Assembly (NCBI GenBank): GCA_038040445.1
Contig: JBBPIG010000038.1
Span: 1 to 40,861, forward strand
From: Acidobacteriota bacterium
Lineage (GTDB): Bacteria > Acidobacteriota > Blastocatellia > UBA7656
Reading direction: 5' to 3'
DNA: 40,861 bases
The position numbers and the translations under genes were made by a program. The notes under the pieces were generated by a model. It had not been told where the DNA came from, did no database searches, and was given only the letters and a program-made list of their open reading frames with translations. This document shows positions 16,633-24,680 of the stretch, in pieces (the first letter of the stretch is position 1; each line of letters opens with the position of its first letter).

Positions 16633-18588
16633 TTATGGAGCCTGCTTCAGCAAATGTTCCTGCACAAATAATGCGATCGCGTAAAGTCTGAAATCCCGGT
16701 TCGCTTTCTTGCTCCAGTCATGACCTTCGTCTTTTGCAAGGAGATACCAGACTGGCGTCCCATTCTTCTTGGCGGCCGCGACCATTTGCTGCCCTTCCGT
16801 GGCCGGGACCCGCGGATCGTTCCTTCCTAGAATAATGAAGAGCGGCTTCTTAATTTTGTCGGCGTTATTTGCCGGCGCGGTTCGCTCTAAGAACTCTCGA
16901 ACCTTTGGATCGCGCTCGTCGCCAAACTCGACTCGCTGCAAATCTCGCCTCCAACCCGCTGTGTTCTCGTTAAAGGTCACGAGATTCGACGGCCCTGAAT
17001 CCGATATGGCGGCACGAATGCGTTCGCTGTAGTTCGTCGCTACAGACAGTGCCACGTAACCTCCATAGCTGCCACCTTGGACCATAACTCGATCCGCGTC
17101 GAGACCGCCCTGCTTCTTAATCCAATCAAACAGAGCACCGATATCCTTCCAGGCGTTCACCCGGAGGATGCCGTTGTCGAGTTTGTGAAAGCTCTTGCCG
17201 TAGCCCGAGGACCCACGCACGTTCGGGAAGATCAGCACAACTCCAAGCTCATTGAGGAAATAGTTGTTGTGATACCCGAACTCCGGTCGATACTGTTCTT
17301 CAGGACCTCCGTGAATATTGATAATTACAGGTCGCTTGCCCGTGAAGGTTGCAGGCGGGCGATAGAGGAATCCTGATATCATTTTGCCATCAAAGCTTTT
17401 CCAAGTGATTTGCTGTGGCTCGGGCAGCTTGTCGAAATCGATTCCACCAGTCGCAGCGCTGTACCAGTGGTCGATCTTACCTGTGTTCGCGTTGACTGAG
17501 TACACGTCATTCGGAGTAAGCCGTGATCTGAGATTGAATGCGAGGTCAACGGAGTTACTGTGCCATTGTAGATCTGAGATTACGCCTACCGGCAAAGAAG
17601 GGGCCGCCTTCTCCTTGCCAGCCTTCGTGTCAAGGATATGAAGTCGAGATACTCCATCCTCGTTAGACACGAACGCTAAACTTTTCCCGTCAGGCGCAAG
17701 CCTGAACTCCTCAACATCCCATTTGATATCGTCCGACAGATATTTGTACTGCCTTGTCGCGAGATCCAGATACGCAAGACGCCGAAACTCTGAATCATGA
17801 TCGGTAACGACATAGACTCCCTTCCCATCCTTGCTGAACTGCGGATAGTCGTAGTACTCATCCTCCTTTCCTTTCTTTGGGCTCAGGAGGGTCTTCTCTC
17901 CGGTTGCCACATCGACTATCCAAAGGGTGCTTACTGTGTTCGAAGCAAAGTTACAAAAGACAGCCTTATGGTCGTCGGCGGACCAGTCATAGGCTTTCAA
18001 ATAGTTTCCTTTGCCCTCCACCAGCAAGCGCACCGTTTTCGGATCGAGAGGGTTGATGATAGACAGGTCGACGCCGTTCCCGTTCGGTGGCGATGAGCTG
18101 TAGATTATTATGTCACCACGGTTGGACCAAACCGGCTCGGTGTTTCTTGACTTCCCATCTGTAATCAGCGTGCTTTTCCGGGTCGAGATGTCATAAAGGT
18201 AGAACTGAAAGAAGTCGTTGCCATTGGTGTCCTTGTTGTAGACAAGGTACTTGGCCTGTGGCTGGTGGTACACGTCGTACACGCCCGTCGGGATGAAGAA
18301 CGAAAGTTTCGGCGACACGCCGGGTGTGTCTCCGCGAAGAATCCACGTTTCGCTGCCAGCTAGGTTCTTGAACAGCAGTTCGCGTTTGGTAAGGTCCCAG
18401 CCTGCCACCCGGAAGCCCCATGCATTCGTGTATCGGTTGACTGTTTGCGCCAGGGACGTGGGTATCTTCGGAATGCCATCGACTACGAGACTATCGCCTG
18501 GCGCAATCTCACCGTTGTTGGCAGTCTGCGCGAGGCCTGAATTTGCCACCAGGACAACAATGCTCACAATACGCGCAAGTCTGATCAT
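16633..18588 (-). CDS. Exported S9-family prolyl oligopeptidase-type serine peptidase
   Basis: 651 residues from ATG 18588, chosen because it opens a clean signal peptide (residues 1-20, ending in GLAQ) and has GGAG about 12 bases upstream; the frame is open 30 codons further upstream. Residues 50-390 form a beta-propeller with repeated WS-x-D/G and S-x-D-GK patterns. Residues 400-650 are the alpha/beta-hydrolase domain with Ser507 in GGSYGGY, Asp591 in GRNDPRVP and His623 in DEGHDW, a complete catalytic triad. HGGP at 426-429 is the expected oxyanion region. The family cleaves short peptides, often after proline or with dipeptidyl specificity; specificity cannot be read here. It lies between the CHAT cluster and the integrative-element genes. 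Confidence 0.9.
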   Translation of the reverse strand: MIRLARIVSIVVLVANSGLAQTANNGEIAPGDSLVVDGIPKIPTSLAQTVNRYTNAWGFRVAGWDLTKRELLFKNLAGSETWILRGDTPGVSPKLSFFIPTGVYDVYHQPQAKYLVYNKDTNGNDFFQFYLYDISTRKSTLITDGKSRNTEPVWSNRGDIIIYSSSPPNGNGVDLSIINPLDPKTVRLLVEGKGNYLKAYDWSADDHKAVFCNFASNTVSTLWIVDVATGEKTLLSPKKGKEDEYYDYPQFSKDGKGVYVVTDHDSEFRRLAYLDLATRQYKYLSDDIKWDVEEFRLAPDGKSLAFVSNEDGVSRLHILDTKAGKEKAAPSLPVGVISDLQWHSNSVDLAFNLRSRLTPNDVYSVNANTGKIDHWYSAATGGIDFDKLPEPQQITWKSFDGKMISGFLYRPPATFTGKRPVIINIHGGPEEQYRPEFGYHNNYFLNELGVVLIFPNVRGSSGYGKSFHKLDNGILRVNAWKDIGALFDWIKKQGGLDADRVMVQGGSYGGYVALSVATNYSERIRAAISDSGPSNLVTFNENTAGWRRDLQRVEFGDERDPKVREFLERTAPANNADKIKKPLFIILGRNDPRVPATEGQQMVAAAKKNGTPVWYLLAKDEGHDWSKKANRDFRLYAIALFVQEHLLKQAP

Positions 18589-18843
18589 CTCGTTACTGAC
18601 TCCGTGAACGAGTTCTCGCCCGAACTTTCTCCCACGCGTATTAAAGACGGTGACCAATCCTATTTCTTCCAGCCTCAAGAATATTTTTCTTCGTACTGGG
18701 TTCTACCAGTAACCACCTGCTCCAAAGCCGGCATTCTGCCTCATGGAAATAATGCGAGCAGAGGATGAAGCATGGCAAATGGTTACTGGCCTGTGGCAGG
18801 TAGACTCCGTGACCGCGCCCCCCATGCTCCTTTTGATCAGCCA

Positions 18844-19962
18844 TCAAGACTTCTTTTGTTCCAGTCGCTCGTGCTTGCATTTTGCGGCGCCTTCCCGACC
18901 ATCCTTTTCGATGACCTTGAAGCCTTGGCCATTGCAGTCAGGGCACCGGCTTATATCGGATCGTTGCGGCTGCGGGGTGAGATAAAACTCTATGAGGGTA
19001 TCGGCTTCGCCTGTTCGATGGATGGTTCTGGCGAAACCTCCAGGGTTGACAATTCCCTGTCCTGTTTTCTGAAGGTGGTTTGCATATCGACGACATTCCT
19101 CTAGGGTGAATCTCGATACCACACCCACACAAGCCTGTGTTTGTGTGTGTTCTTCATGAATTGTTTCTTCTTTATATTCTATACTGCGACCGGATTCTGC
19201 ATGGCTTGCAATTCTTGCTTGGCTTGCAGAAATTGCAAGGCTTGCAGCTTTTGCAGGGGCCGACGCTGGAGTAACCCAGTATTCTATGCCCTGGTCTTTT
19301 CCTTTCCCTGAGATCATCGCTCCCCTTCGGACGAGGCCCTTGCTCTGCAACAAGTCTATGGCATCTGAGGTGCTCCTCGGACTCAGATTCGAGCGCCGGG
19401 CAAGTCTCGGTAGGCTTATCAAACAGTTAGGGCATCCTCTGCCCCACGATAATCTGTAGAGCTGGATATGAACGATCTGCTCTTTTGGTGAGAGCTGGCA
19501 ATAAAGGTGATCGACGACCTGATGATGTAACTTCGTGAAGCCCGCAATCTCAGGCAGCGAATCCATAAGGCTTGTCAGAGTACGCTGCGCCGGTAGGCGT
19601 GCAGCACTTGCAAGCCTAGCAGGATTTGCAAGGCTAGCATTTTGCAGACCAAACGTATCGGTTTTTGCAAGCCTTGCAGAATCTGCAAGGCTTACGAGGT
19701 CTGCATCTTTTGCTTCATCGGATAGGCTTGTTGAGCTTCCCTGGTTAACCTCCAGTTCCTCCTCTTGAGCAGTTGGGGAGGAACGGAGGCGGCCCAGTTT
19801 TTGAGCTTCTGGGCTTTCGTTGGGCGGTTGTTGAGGCCGTATGAGTTCCTCATGAGGGAGTCGCAGTAGAGGCGGTACAGAAAGACCAAGTTTCTTGGGG
19901 TGGGGCGTTCGGAGCGATGCTGGTTCCTTCTTCTGTTTTCGTTCTGGCATTCGCGGCCTCAC
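18844..19962 (-). CDS. Winged-helix replication- or partition-like protein with repeat-bearing linkers
   Basis: 372 residues starting at a GTG that overlaps the ParA stop codon (GTGA), so translation is coupled; ATG at 19950 is an alternative. About residues 155-232 form a winged helix-turn-helix (LARRSNLSPRSTSDAIDLLQ, then KGLVRRG). The C-terminus holds a small zinc-ribbon-like block, CPDCNGQGF ... CKH. Low-complexity linkers at about 90-123 and 235-258 have a six-residue period (ASLAxS/ARLAxx). They are encoded by 18-bp tandem DNA repeats (19201-19254 and 19567-19704). Position after ParA and near an integrase suggests a replication initiator or ParB-like partner. I do not recognise a specific family. 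Confidence 0.6.
   Translation of the reverse strand: MRPRMPERKQKKEPASLRTPHPKKLGLSVPPLLRLPHEELIRPQQPPNESPEAQKLGRLRSSPTAQEEELEVNQGSSTSLSDEAKDADLVSLADSARLAKTDTFGLQNASLANPARLASAARLPAQRTLTSLMDSLPEIAGFTKLHHQVVDHLYCQLSPKEQIVHIQLYRLSWGRGCPNCLISLPRLARRSNLSPRSTSDAIDLLQSKGLVRRGAMISGKGKDQGIEYWVTPASAPAKAASLAISASQARIASHAESGRSIEYKEETIHEEHTQTQACVGVVSRFTLEECRRYANHLQKTGQGIVNPGGFARTIHRTGEADTLIEFYLTPQPQRSDISRCPDCNGQGFKVIEKDGREGAAKCKHERLEQKKS
19201..19254 (-). repeat. Three tandem 18-bp iteron-like repeats
   Basis: Three contiguous 18-bp units at 19201, 19219 and 19237. Each reads NNGGCTTGCA, four variable bases, then TTGC on the plus strand. They lie inside the gene at 18844-19962, encode a six-residue repeat, and resemble plasmid iterons or a partition centromere. 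Confidence 0.75.
19567..19704 (-). repeat. Degenerate cluster of the same 18-bp repeats
   Basis: Units related to AAGGCTTGCA-N4-TTGC recur at 19594-19611, 19612-19629, 19630-19645 (two bases short), 19668-19685 and 19686-19703, with a partial unit near 19568. The spacing is 18 bases where intact. The cluster sits in the same gene as 19201-19254, about 340 bases away. Confidence 0.65.
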
Positions 19963-20774
19963 TTCACAGCGGCGAGTTTGTTTCTGCTCATCTCGAGACG
20001 GTCCAGTATTTCATCCGTCAAGCTCCAGAGCTGATCTGCCGCCCGGTGCTTCTCGGCATACATGACAGCCGGCAACTTTTGTGAGGGTGCTTCAGCGATT
20101 TTGGAATAATCGTGCAGGTTGGTATCGAATACATGGCTTACTAAAGCGATTGCCGCCTCAACGGCCGCTCGGGACTCGGCCGAAAGGTTCCGTTGTGGTT
20201 TGTAGAGGTTGATTACGGCGCCAAGCATTCCTAAGTCCGAGTTAACGTTCTTGCGGACCTGCTCGATCGTATAGGCAAGGTCGGCTAAGCCTTGGAGCCC
20301 CATGGCATCAGCAGCGCAGGGAACCAAAACGTAATGCGCCGAGTACAGAGCGGCAGTGAGTAGCTTGCCGAGCTGCGGGGGGCAATCGATAAACACAAGA
20401 TCGTAACCGGACGCGTGCTCTCTAATCTGTTTAGTCAGGCGGTGGGCAAGATAGTCCGGCTGCATTTCGAGTCTTGCAAGGCGTATATCCGCGGGGACCA
20501 GGTCGAGATTAGTAAGCGGACTCTCGACGATGGCATCATCGAGATCTCTCGGTTCCAGCTTTATGCCCGCCTGCGCCTCCGGTTCAATCAGAACGTGAGA
20601 GAGCGTGATGTTGTAGATGTCCGGTTCAACCCAACTCGCAGTCAAATTAGCTTGTGGATCGCAATCGATTACGAGCGTTTGATAGCCTCGAAGCGCGCAA
20701 CAAGCGGACAACTCCCTAGTAACCGTCGTCTTACCAACGCCGCCTTTCTGGTTCGCGACTGCAATGACTTTCAT
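19959..20774 (-). CDS. parA: ParA-family partition ATPase
   Basis: 271 residues with the deviant Walker A KGGVGKTT at 10-17, DCDPQANLT (switch I) at about 38-46 and the Walker B-like LVFIDCPPQ. This is the Soj/ParA type that segregates plasmids and chromosomes by ATP-dependent DNA binding. There is no N-terminal helix-turn-helix, so it is of the small, chromosome-like form. Its stop overlaps the start of the winged-helix gene at 18844-19962, and no ParB is present. Together with the integrase and excisionase genes upstream this marks a plasmid-like integrative element; the partner is likely the downstream winged-helix protein. Confidence 0.88.
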   Translation of the reverse strand: MKVIAVANQKGGVGKTTVTRELSACCALRGYQTLVIDCDPQANLTASWVEPDIYNITLSHVLIEPEAQAGIKLEPRDLDDAIVESPLTNLDLVPADIRLARLEMQPDYLAHRLTKQIREHASGYDLVFIDCPPQLGKLLTAALYSAHYVLVPCAADAMGLQGLADLAYTIEQVRKNVNSDLGMLGAVINLYKPQRNLSAESRAAVEAAIALVSHVFDTNLHDYSKIAEAPSQKLPAVMYAEKHRAADQLWSLTDEILDRLEMSRNKLAAVK

Positions 20775-20968
20775 CGTTCAGGCCTCTCTTGTCTTCAGCC
20801 CGCACAAGTCTTGCCCAACGCCGAGTTCTTGAGCGCGGCAATGTTCACGCTCGAAGAGTTCGAAGCTCTCTCGCAGACCGGTGCGCCACCGAGTCAGGTT
20901 AGCGAACCCTGCCTGCGCGCCGCTTTCGAGTCCTACGACGACGAAAATGAACAGACCTTATTCACTGG

Positions 20969-21169
20969 CTATCTGGATCTGTGGGCGCTGCTGCTGTCGC
21001 CGTTCAGAAACTCGTCAACAGCCTTCAGACTGAACAGAACTCGGCGACCTATGCGAACGGGTTTTAGTCGTCGCGATCGAACAAGCTTCCACAATGTTGT
21101 TCGTGAGATTTGAAGCGCTTCGCAGACTTCAGGAACTGAGTAGGTGAGCTTTGGAACGTTCGTAGCCAT
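20969..21169 (-). CDS. Excisionase-like helix-turn-helix protein
   Basis: 66 residues from ATG 21169 (MATNVPKLTYSVPEV); AAGGA lies about 12 bases upstream. Residues 10-55 match the small MerR/excisionase-type winged helix (SVPEVCEALQISRTTLWKLV, then VRIGRRVLFS). Such proteins bind element DNA and bias the integrase toward excision or act as regulators. It lies between the integrase and parA on the same strand, the usual order in integrative elements. An upstream extension to 21235 is possible but has no ribosome site. Confidence 0.8.
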   Translation of the reverse strand: MATNVPKLTYSVPEVCEALQISRTTLWKLVRSRRLKPVRIGRRVLFSLKAVDEFLNGDSSSAHRSR

Positions 21170-21413
21170 AAGAAAAGTCCTTTCGAAATTGTGATTGAAC
21201 TCTTTCCTATGGAAGGACGATGCGCAGATTCTCATGGTGCTTCTCGGTCTGCGCTTGTGTCAGCAAGTTAGCACATAGACATTCTGTCATCAAGAAAAAT
21301 CGCAACGACAAGAAATCGGAGCGAAGAACATCGCGAGCGCGCATTGAGAACTGAAGTCAAAGTTTGACGAAAAGGAGAGCCGCCCGCTCAGTACGACGGC
21401 AAAGGAAATGCTT

Positions 21414-22601
21414 CTAATGAACTGCTGTAGGCGCTGCCTCAGTCGGGGGACTATTGTACTCGTCCAACATCGCGGCAGCGCGCCTTGCGGTCTCCACATT
21501 CGCGTTCACGTAACGGAAGGTCGTATTCGCCTGCGTATGCCCCAGCATCCTGCCCACCTCCGCCAAGGGGAGTTGTTTGGACACCAACCGTGTGGCGTGA
21601 GTGTGCCGAAGATCGTGAAATCTCAAATCAGCGAGCCCTATTTTTTTCTTTAGTTTGTCGAACGCTGTCTTGACACTCGTTTTCACGTTGAACACCAAGG
21701 CGTCCGGCTCGGCACACTCCAAAAGTGGCAACAACTCTGATATCAACCGAGAAGTCATCGCGACCTGGCGTTCCCTCATGATTTTCGTATTGAAAGCCCG
21801 GATCGTAATCAATCCGTTTTCAAAATCAATATCAGACCATTTGAGCTTAAATATCTCACCACGTCGCATCCCCGTATCAAGGGCGCAGATCAATATGGCT
21901 CTCAAATGTGCTTTCGCCTCGACGCAGCCGGCCAAGAGTCGAGTTTCCTCCTCTCGGGTCAGTATCCGTTCTCTCGGCTTCTCGTCGCCAGGGTTAATGA
22001 GAGACCGGCCCATTTCAAAAGGGTTCTTTTGAAGCCAACCGTTTGAGACTGCCACATTCAAAATGCGCCGCAAGAATGACAACTCTCGATGTACTGTTGC
22101 AATTGACCGATCGCGCTCTTTGGGGCTGCCTTTCTCCTTAGTTCCTCTCGTGTTTCTTCCTATCACGACTGGGGTCTTCAGACGATTTGTTTTGTACTGC
22201 TCCAGGTCGCCGTGAGTGACGGCACGCACTCTCTTCCCGCCGAAGAACGCCTTTAGAGGTACCAGCCGTTTCTCTAAATCATACTTTGAACGCAGCCCGG
22301 CGATCTTGCGCCCGTCCCTGTACTCCGGTTCCACCAGATACGTCTTCTGGTAGTGATCCGCAAGTTGCACAAACGTCATCGCATGAGCATCAAACGCCTT
22401 ATTGTCACTGTCCAGCTTGGCGAGCATTTCACGCGCTTTGTCCCTTGCGCTTCCTTCGCTATTGTAGGCGGGCTTTCGTTCGATCCGTCGCTTCATGCCC
22501 GAATCATCGATATATTCGATCCGGGCGTACCAGACCTTATGCGTCTTCTTGCCTTTCTTGATCTTTCTCGCTAATGCGCAGCCTGTTCTATATCGTGGCA
22601 T
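21414..22601 (-). CDS. Tyrosine-type site-specific integrase
   Basis: 395 residues. The N-terminal ~75 residues form an arm-type DNA-binding region, about 75-185 the core-binding domain, and 210-370 the catalytic domain. Catalytic residues are all present: Arg246 in GMRRGE, Lys273, His329 and Arg332 in FHDLRHTHATRL, His355 in LGHT and Tyr364 in RYVN. Nothing suggests truncation. The gene starts about 140 bases from a 3' tRNA-Thr fragment (22741-22785), its probable attachment site, and reads away from it. It should catalyse integration into, and with the excisionase-like protein excision from, tRNA-Thr. Confidence 0.92.
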   Translation of the reverse strand: MPRYRTGCALARKIKKGKKTHKVWYARIEYIDDSGMKRRIERKPAYNSEGSARDKAREMLAKLDSDNKAFDAHAMTFVQLADHYQKTYLVEPEYRDGRKIAGLRSKYDLEKRLVPLKAFFGGKRVRAVTHGDLEQYKTNRLKTPVVIGRNTRGTKEKGSPKERDRSIATVHRELSFLRRILNVAVSNGWLQKNPFEMGRSLINPGDEKPRERILTREEETRLLAGCVEAKAHLRAILICALDTGMRRGEIFKLKWSDIDFENGLITIRAFNTKIMRERQVAMTSRLISELLPLLECAEPDALVFNVKTSVKTAFDKLKKKIGLADLRFHDLRHTHATRLVSKQLPLAEVGRMLGHTQANTTFRYVNANVETARRAAAMLDEYNSPPTEAAPTAVH

Positions 22602-22740
22602 CGTTCACCTTTTCATTCACCTATTCACTGCGATTCGAGGAGAACAATAGCAAACCTGGGAATAAGGAAACAAGTAGAAATACTGAGAAAGTTGACAGGT
22701 GCACAGTGGTGAATACACCGAGGAACGGTGGAGCGCTGTT

Positions 22741-22785
22741 TTCGTAAACCGGAGGTCAAGGGTTCGAGTCCCTTCGCTGGCTCCA
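22741..22785 (+). other. 3' fragment of tRNA-Thr(CGT): probable attachment-site scar
   Basis: 45 bases read as a tRNA from the anticodon loop to CCA: loop TTCGTAA (anticodon CGT at 22743-22745), 3' anticodon strand ACCGG, variable AGGTC, T arm AAGGG-TTCGAGT-CCCTT, acceptor strand CGCTGGC, discriminator T and encoded CCA. The 5' half is missing: no GCCAGCG and no D arm upstream, and the base-pairing breaks at the anticodon stem. This is what tyrosine integrases leave at the far end of an element. The intact tRNA is not in the window. Confidence 0.8.
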
Positions 22786-22906
22786 TATTTCTCGCTTTGG
22801 TCAGTTATTCGGTCAGTTAATCAATCGTCAAATCTTCCTCGCGCTTTCCTGCTCAGCGTTCAAAAAAGTTATTCGCGGACCTGGTTGTGGCGGCCGAAAG
22901 GCCCGT

Positions 22907-22935
22907 AAAAAAAGGAGGCCCAAGCTGAATGGGCC
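22907..22935 (-). terminator. Rho-independent terminator, minus strand
   Basis: On the minus strand GGCCC-ATTCAGCTT-GGGCC forms a 5-bp GC stem, followed by TCC and seven T residues. It lies 16 bases beyond the stop codon of the gene at 22951-23424 and would end its transcript. Confidence 0.75.
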
Positions 22936-22950
22936 GGAACCTACGCGCTT

Positions 22951-23424
22951 TCATTCCGCTAGTCTAGCGGACAATCGCTTCACACCCAACGACCAAGAAC
23001 TGCTCACGACCAAATCTGGCGCGACATCGAAATACTCACGCACCGGGGTCTTCGCAACCCGTGCGCGAACCACGTATGCATCAATGGCCTTGTCAGAGTT
23101 GCTGCCCCTGCGCCTCAAGACGGCGATCTGGCTCGTTCCCTCAGTTATGTACACGAGGATGTTCTCCAGCAATTCCTCGTGACCGGCCCAGTCGAGTGCC
23201 ATAGAGGTGACGACCAGACGTTCAGTAGTGCTTCCGGTTCGGAGCATTACCGCTCTACTTGGGTCAAGGCTCGCGCGCAGAGCTTCGGGCACGGGTGGTG
23301 CCTGAGAATCGACAAGGAGTGTGATAAATTGCGATGGATGTCTTGGCACAATGTGCGATCGGTACTTGTGAGCCATGAACGAGTTGTTCGTACAACGATG
23401 CTCGATCAACTCATGCTGTGACAA
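22951..23424 (-). CDS. C-terminal part of a two-frame protein of unknown function
   Basis: 157 residues. The nominal TTG start at 23424 overlaps the end of the frame at 23411-23920, and an in-frame ATG lies 16 codons later. The sequence continues naturally from the upstream frame (PNVVTA then QHELIEHRC), so the two are best seen as one gene with a frameshift at about 23411-23424. Visible blocks are TERLVVTSMALDWAGHEELL and ENILVYITEG, which recall the closing part of glutamine-amidotransferase-like folds used in large uncharacterised proteins. No catalytic residues can be named. A terminator follows at 22907-22935. Confidence 0.5.
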   Translation of the reverse strand: MSQHELIEHRCTNNSFMAHKYRSHIVPRHPSQFITLLVDSQAPPVPEALRASLDPSRAVMLRTGSTTERLVVTSMALDWAGHEELLENILVYITEGTSQIAVLRRRGSNSDKAIDAYVVRARVAKTPVREYFDVAPDLVVSSSWSLGVKRLSARLAE

Positions 23425-23920
23425 CGTTTGGATAGGAGAAAAGTGGATCGGACGGGACCGACTCGGTCATGAGGCCTTCCGCAGACGAGCTTTCAGGCCT
23501 ATCGTAGAGACCATACTCGTATCGTTCGGGGAGAAACCCTGTGATGCGGGCTTTCTCCCCGAACTTTTGACTTAGCTTCTTCTGGGAGCAGACCAGAATT
23601 CCTCGTCCAATGCGCAGGAACTCTTCTACAAGCGAAGCATTGGAACGCAGGGCCTGAAGCACCTCGATGTTGTTTGTGGCGTTGGTGGCGACAATCAAGC
23701 TGTCGAAGGTGGTTAAGTAGTTCTCGCCGTCGCGAAGAAACATGCGGTGGATATTGTACTTGTCGAAGGCGAAGAATCGGTAAGTGTCCAGTTTCTGGTC
23801 GCCAAGTGCAACTGGACGCTTGAGAACTCCAAGGGTGTCCGCGAAAGCGGAATGTGCGGCCTCATTCTCATTTACTAGGATGGCAATCCTAAACACTACT
23901 TCCCCCTGTCTGGAGTTCAC
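23411..23920 (-). CDS. N-terminal part of a two-frame protein, GATase-like fold suspected
   Basis: Up to 169 residues from GTG 23920. A GTG at 23896, preceded by AGGGGG, is the better-supported start and opens with VFRIAILVNENEAAH. Alternating beta strands and helices (FDSLIVATNA, then VEEFLRIGRGILVC) suggest an alpha/beta fold like the ThuA or class I glutamine-amidotransferase group, but no nucleophile motif is clear. The frame ends in TGA at 23411 inside what looks like continuous protein sequence, with the rest in another frame at 22951-23424. It is just outside the tRNA-Thr scar. Function unknown. Confidence 0.5.
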   Translation of the reverse strand: MNSRQGEVVFRIAILVNENEAAHSAFADTLGVLKRPVALGDQKLDTYRFFAFDKYNIHRMFLRDGENYLTTFDSLIVATNATNNIEVLQALRSNASLVEEFLRIGRGILVCSQKKLSQKFGEKARITGFLPERYEYGLYDRPESSSAEGLMTESVPSDPLFSYPNVVTA

Positions 23921-24462
23921 CCTGTCCGTAGACGGGTTAGCGGAGTCCCTTCATCGCGGGTGCGGGCATACGCTGGTGCGAATTGAGGAAGTAGGGACCG
24001 GTATGAAGGATACATTACGAGCCGGTTTGACATTCGAGTTTGAATTCCAAATCCCGGAATTCACATAAGTCACACAGCAGTACGTCCGCGCCGTCCGCAT
24101 GCAGGCCTGTTGCCTCTCGGCTGGGCCGAATGGCCCGAATGAATTAACAATCTCGCGACGCCGCAATCCTATATCCCAGACGGCGATCCTGCAACGTACA
24201 TGATACCGACAAAGACTACCGCGCGGACCGCATTGCGCATAACGCCTCATAAGCGAGCATTAGTGTCACCAGGAAATAGCTACGTAACTTAAGTCAAAAG
24301 GCAGGCAGGGCTACCTCCAAGAAGGATCTTCCGGTATTTCTCAGAAACACACGAGTAGCCATACTTATACTCACAATAGGCGGGAGTAGACTCTTTAATG
24401 TCTGCTCTCCGTTTGTACCCTCAAGCTTGTACCCTTGAGACTCGTTGACGCTTTCCCGAACA
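23921..24462. other. Intergenic stretch with no recognised gene
   Basis: 542 bases between the two-frame gene and repeat copy 2. No supported gene was found. A short tandem repeat of about 13 bases (TTGTACCC...) lies at about 24414-24441. Confidence 0.4.
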
Positions 24463-24574
24463 CTGCGGTATTTTTAGCGGCAAATCTTAGGCGCCTCACC
24501 GTCTAATAATATCGGGGACCTCACCTCCCGCGAGTAAGCGAGTCTCAAACATTGCGAATGCCTTGCTGCGCGGG
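24463..24574 (-). repeat. Dispersed 112-bp repeat, copy 2
   Basis: Matches 4850-4962 in the same orientation with about ten substitutions and one indel. On the minus strand it begins in the last codons of the small exported-peptide gene at 24545-24673 and runs about 80 bases past its stop, ending TACCGCAG. The non-coding part is the better conserved part. Confidence 0.75.
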
Positions 24575-24673
24575 CGAAGTCTGAGCAATCGCGTTGATCG
24601 CTGCGCTCGCCAGCATAACGGTTGTGAAGGAAAGCAATGTTAAGACTTTCAGCAACCGAGTCAACGATCTCAT
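24545..24673 (-). CDS. 42-residue exported peptide after the PAS-LuxR gene
   Basis: ATG at 24673 lies 7 bases after the TAG of the PAS-LuxR gene, so it is probably translated from the same mRNA. The peptide starts MRSLTRLLKVLTLLSFTTVM, has a signal-peptide core and an AIAQ cleavage-like site at about 29-31, leaving a mature tail of only about 11 residues (TSPAQQGIRNV). No strong ribosome site is seen. The last ten codons fall inside the dispersed repeat, and repeat copy 1 keeps the same reading (QQGNRDV then stop), which supports the frame. Function unknown. Confidence 0.45.
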   Translation of the reverse strand: MRSLTRLLKVLTLLSFTTVMLASAAINAIAQTSPAQQGIRNV

Positions 24674-24680
24674 ATCGAGA

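Noticed and set aside
19201-19704. Tandem repeats as a CRISPR array
   Set aside because: Units are 18 bp and contiguous without spacers, lie in coding sequence, and no cas genes are nearby.
20840-21113. Plus-strand frame MFTLEEFEAL... between parA and the excisionase-like gene
   Set aside because: It continues across the opposite strand of the excisionase-like gene and of parA, with no ribosome site or recognised domain.
22710-22785. A complete tRNA-Thr gene
   Set aside because: The 5' acceptor strand (expected GCCAGCG) and D arm are absent, and the 5' anticodon-stem strand pairs poorly with ACCGG.
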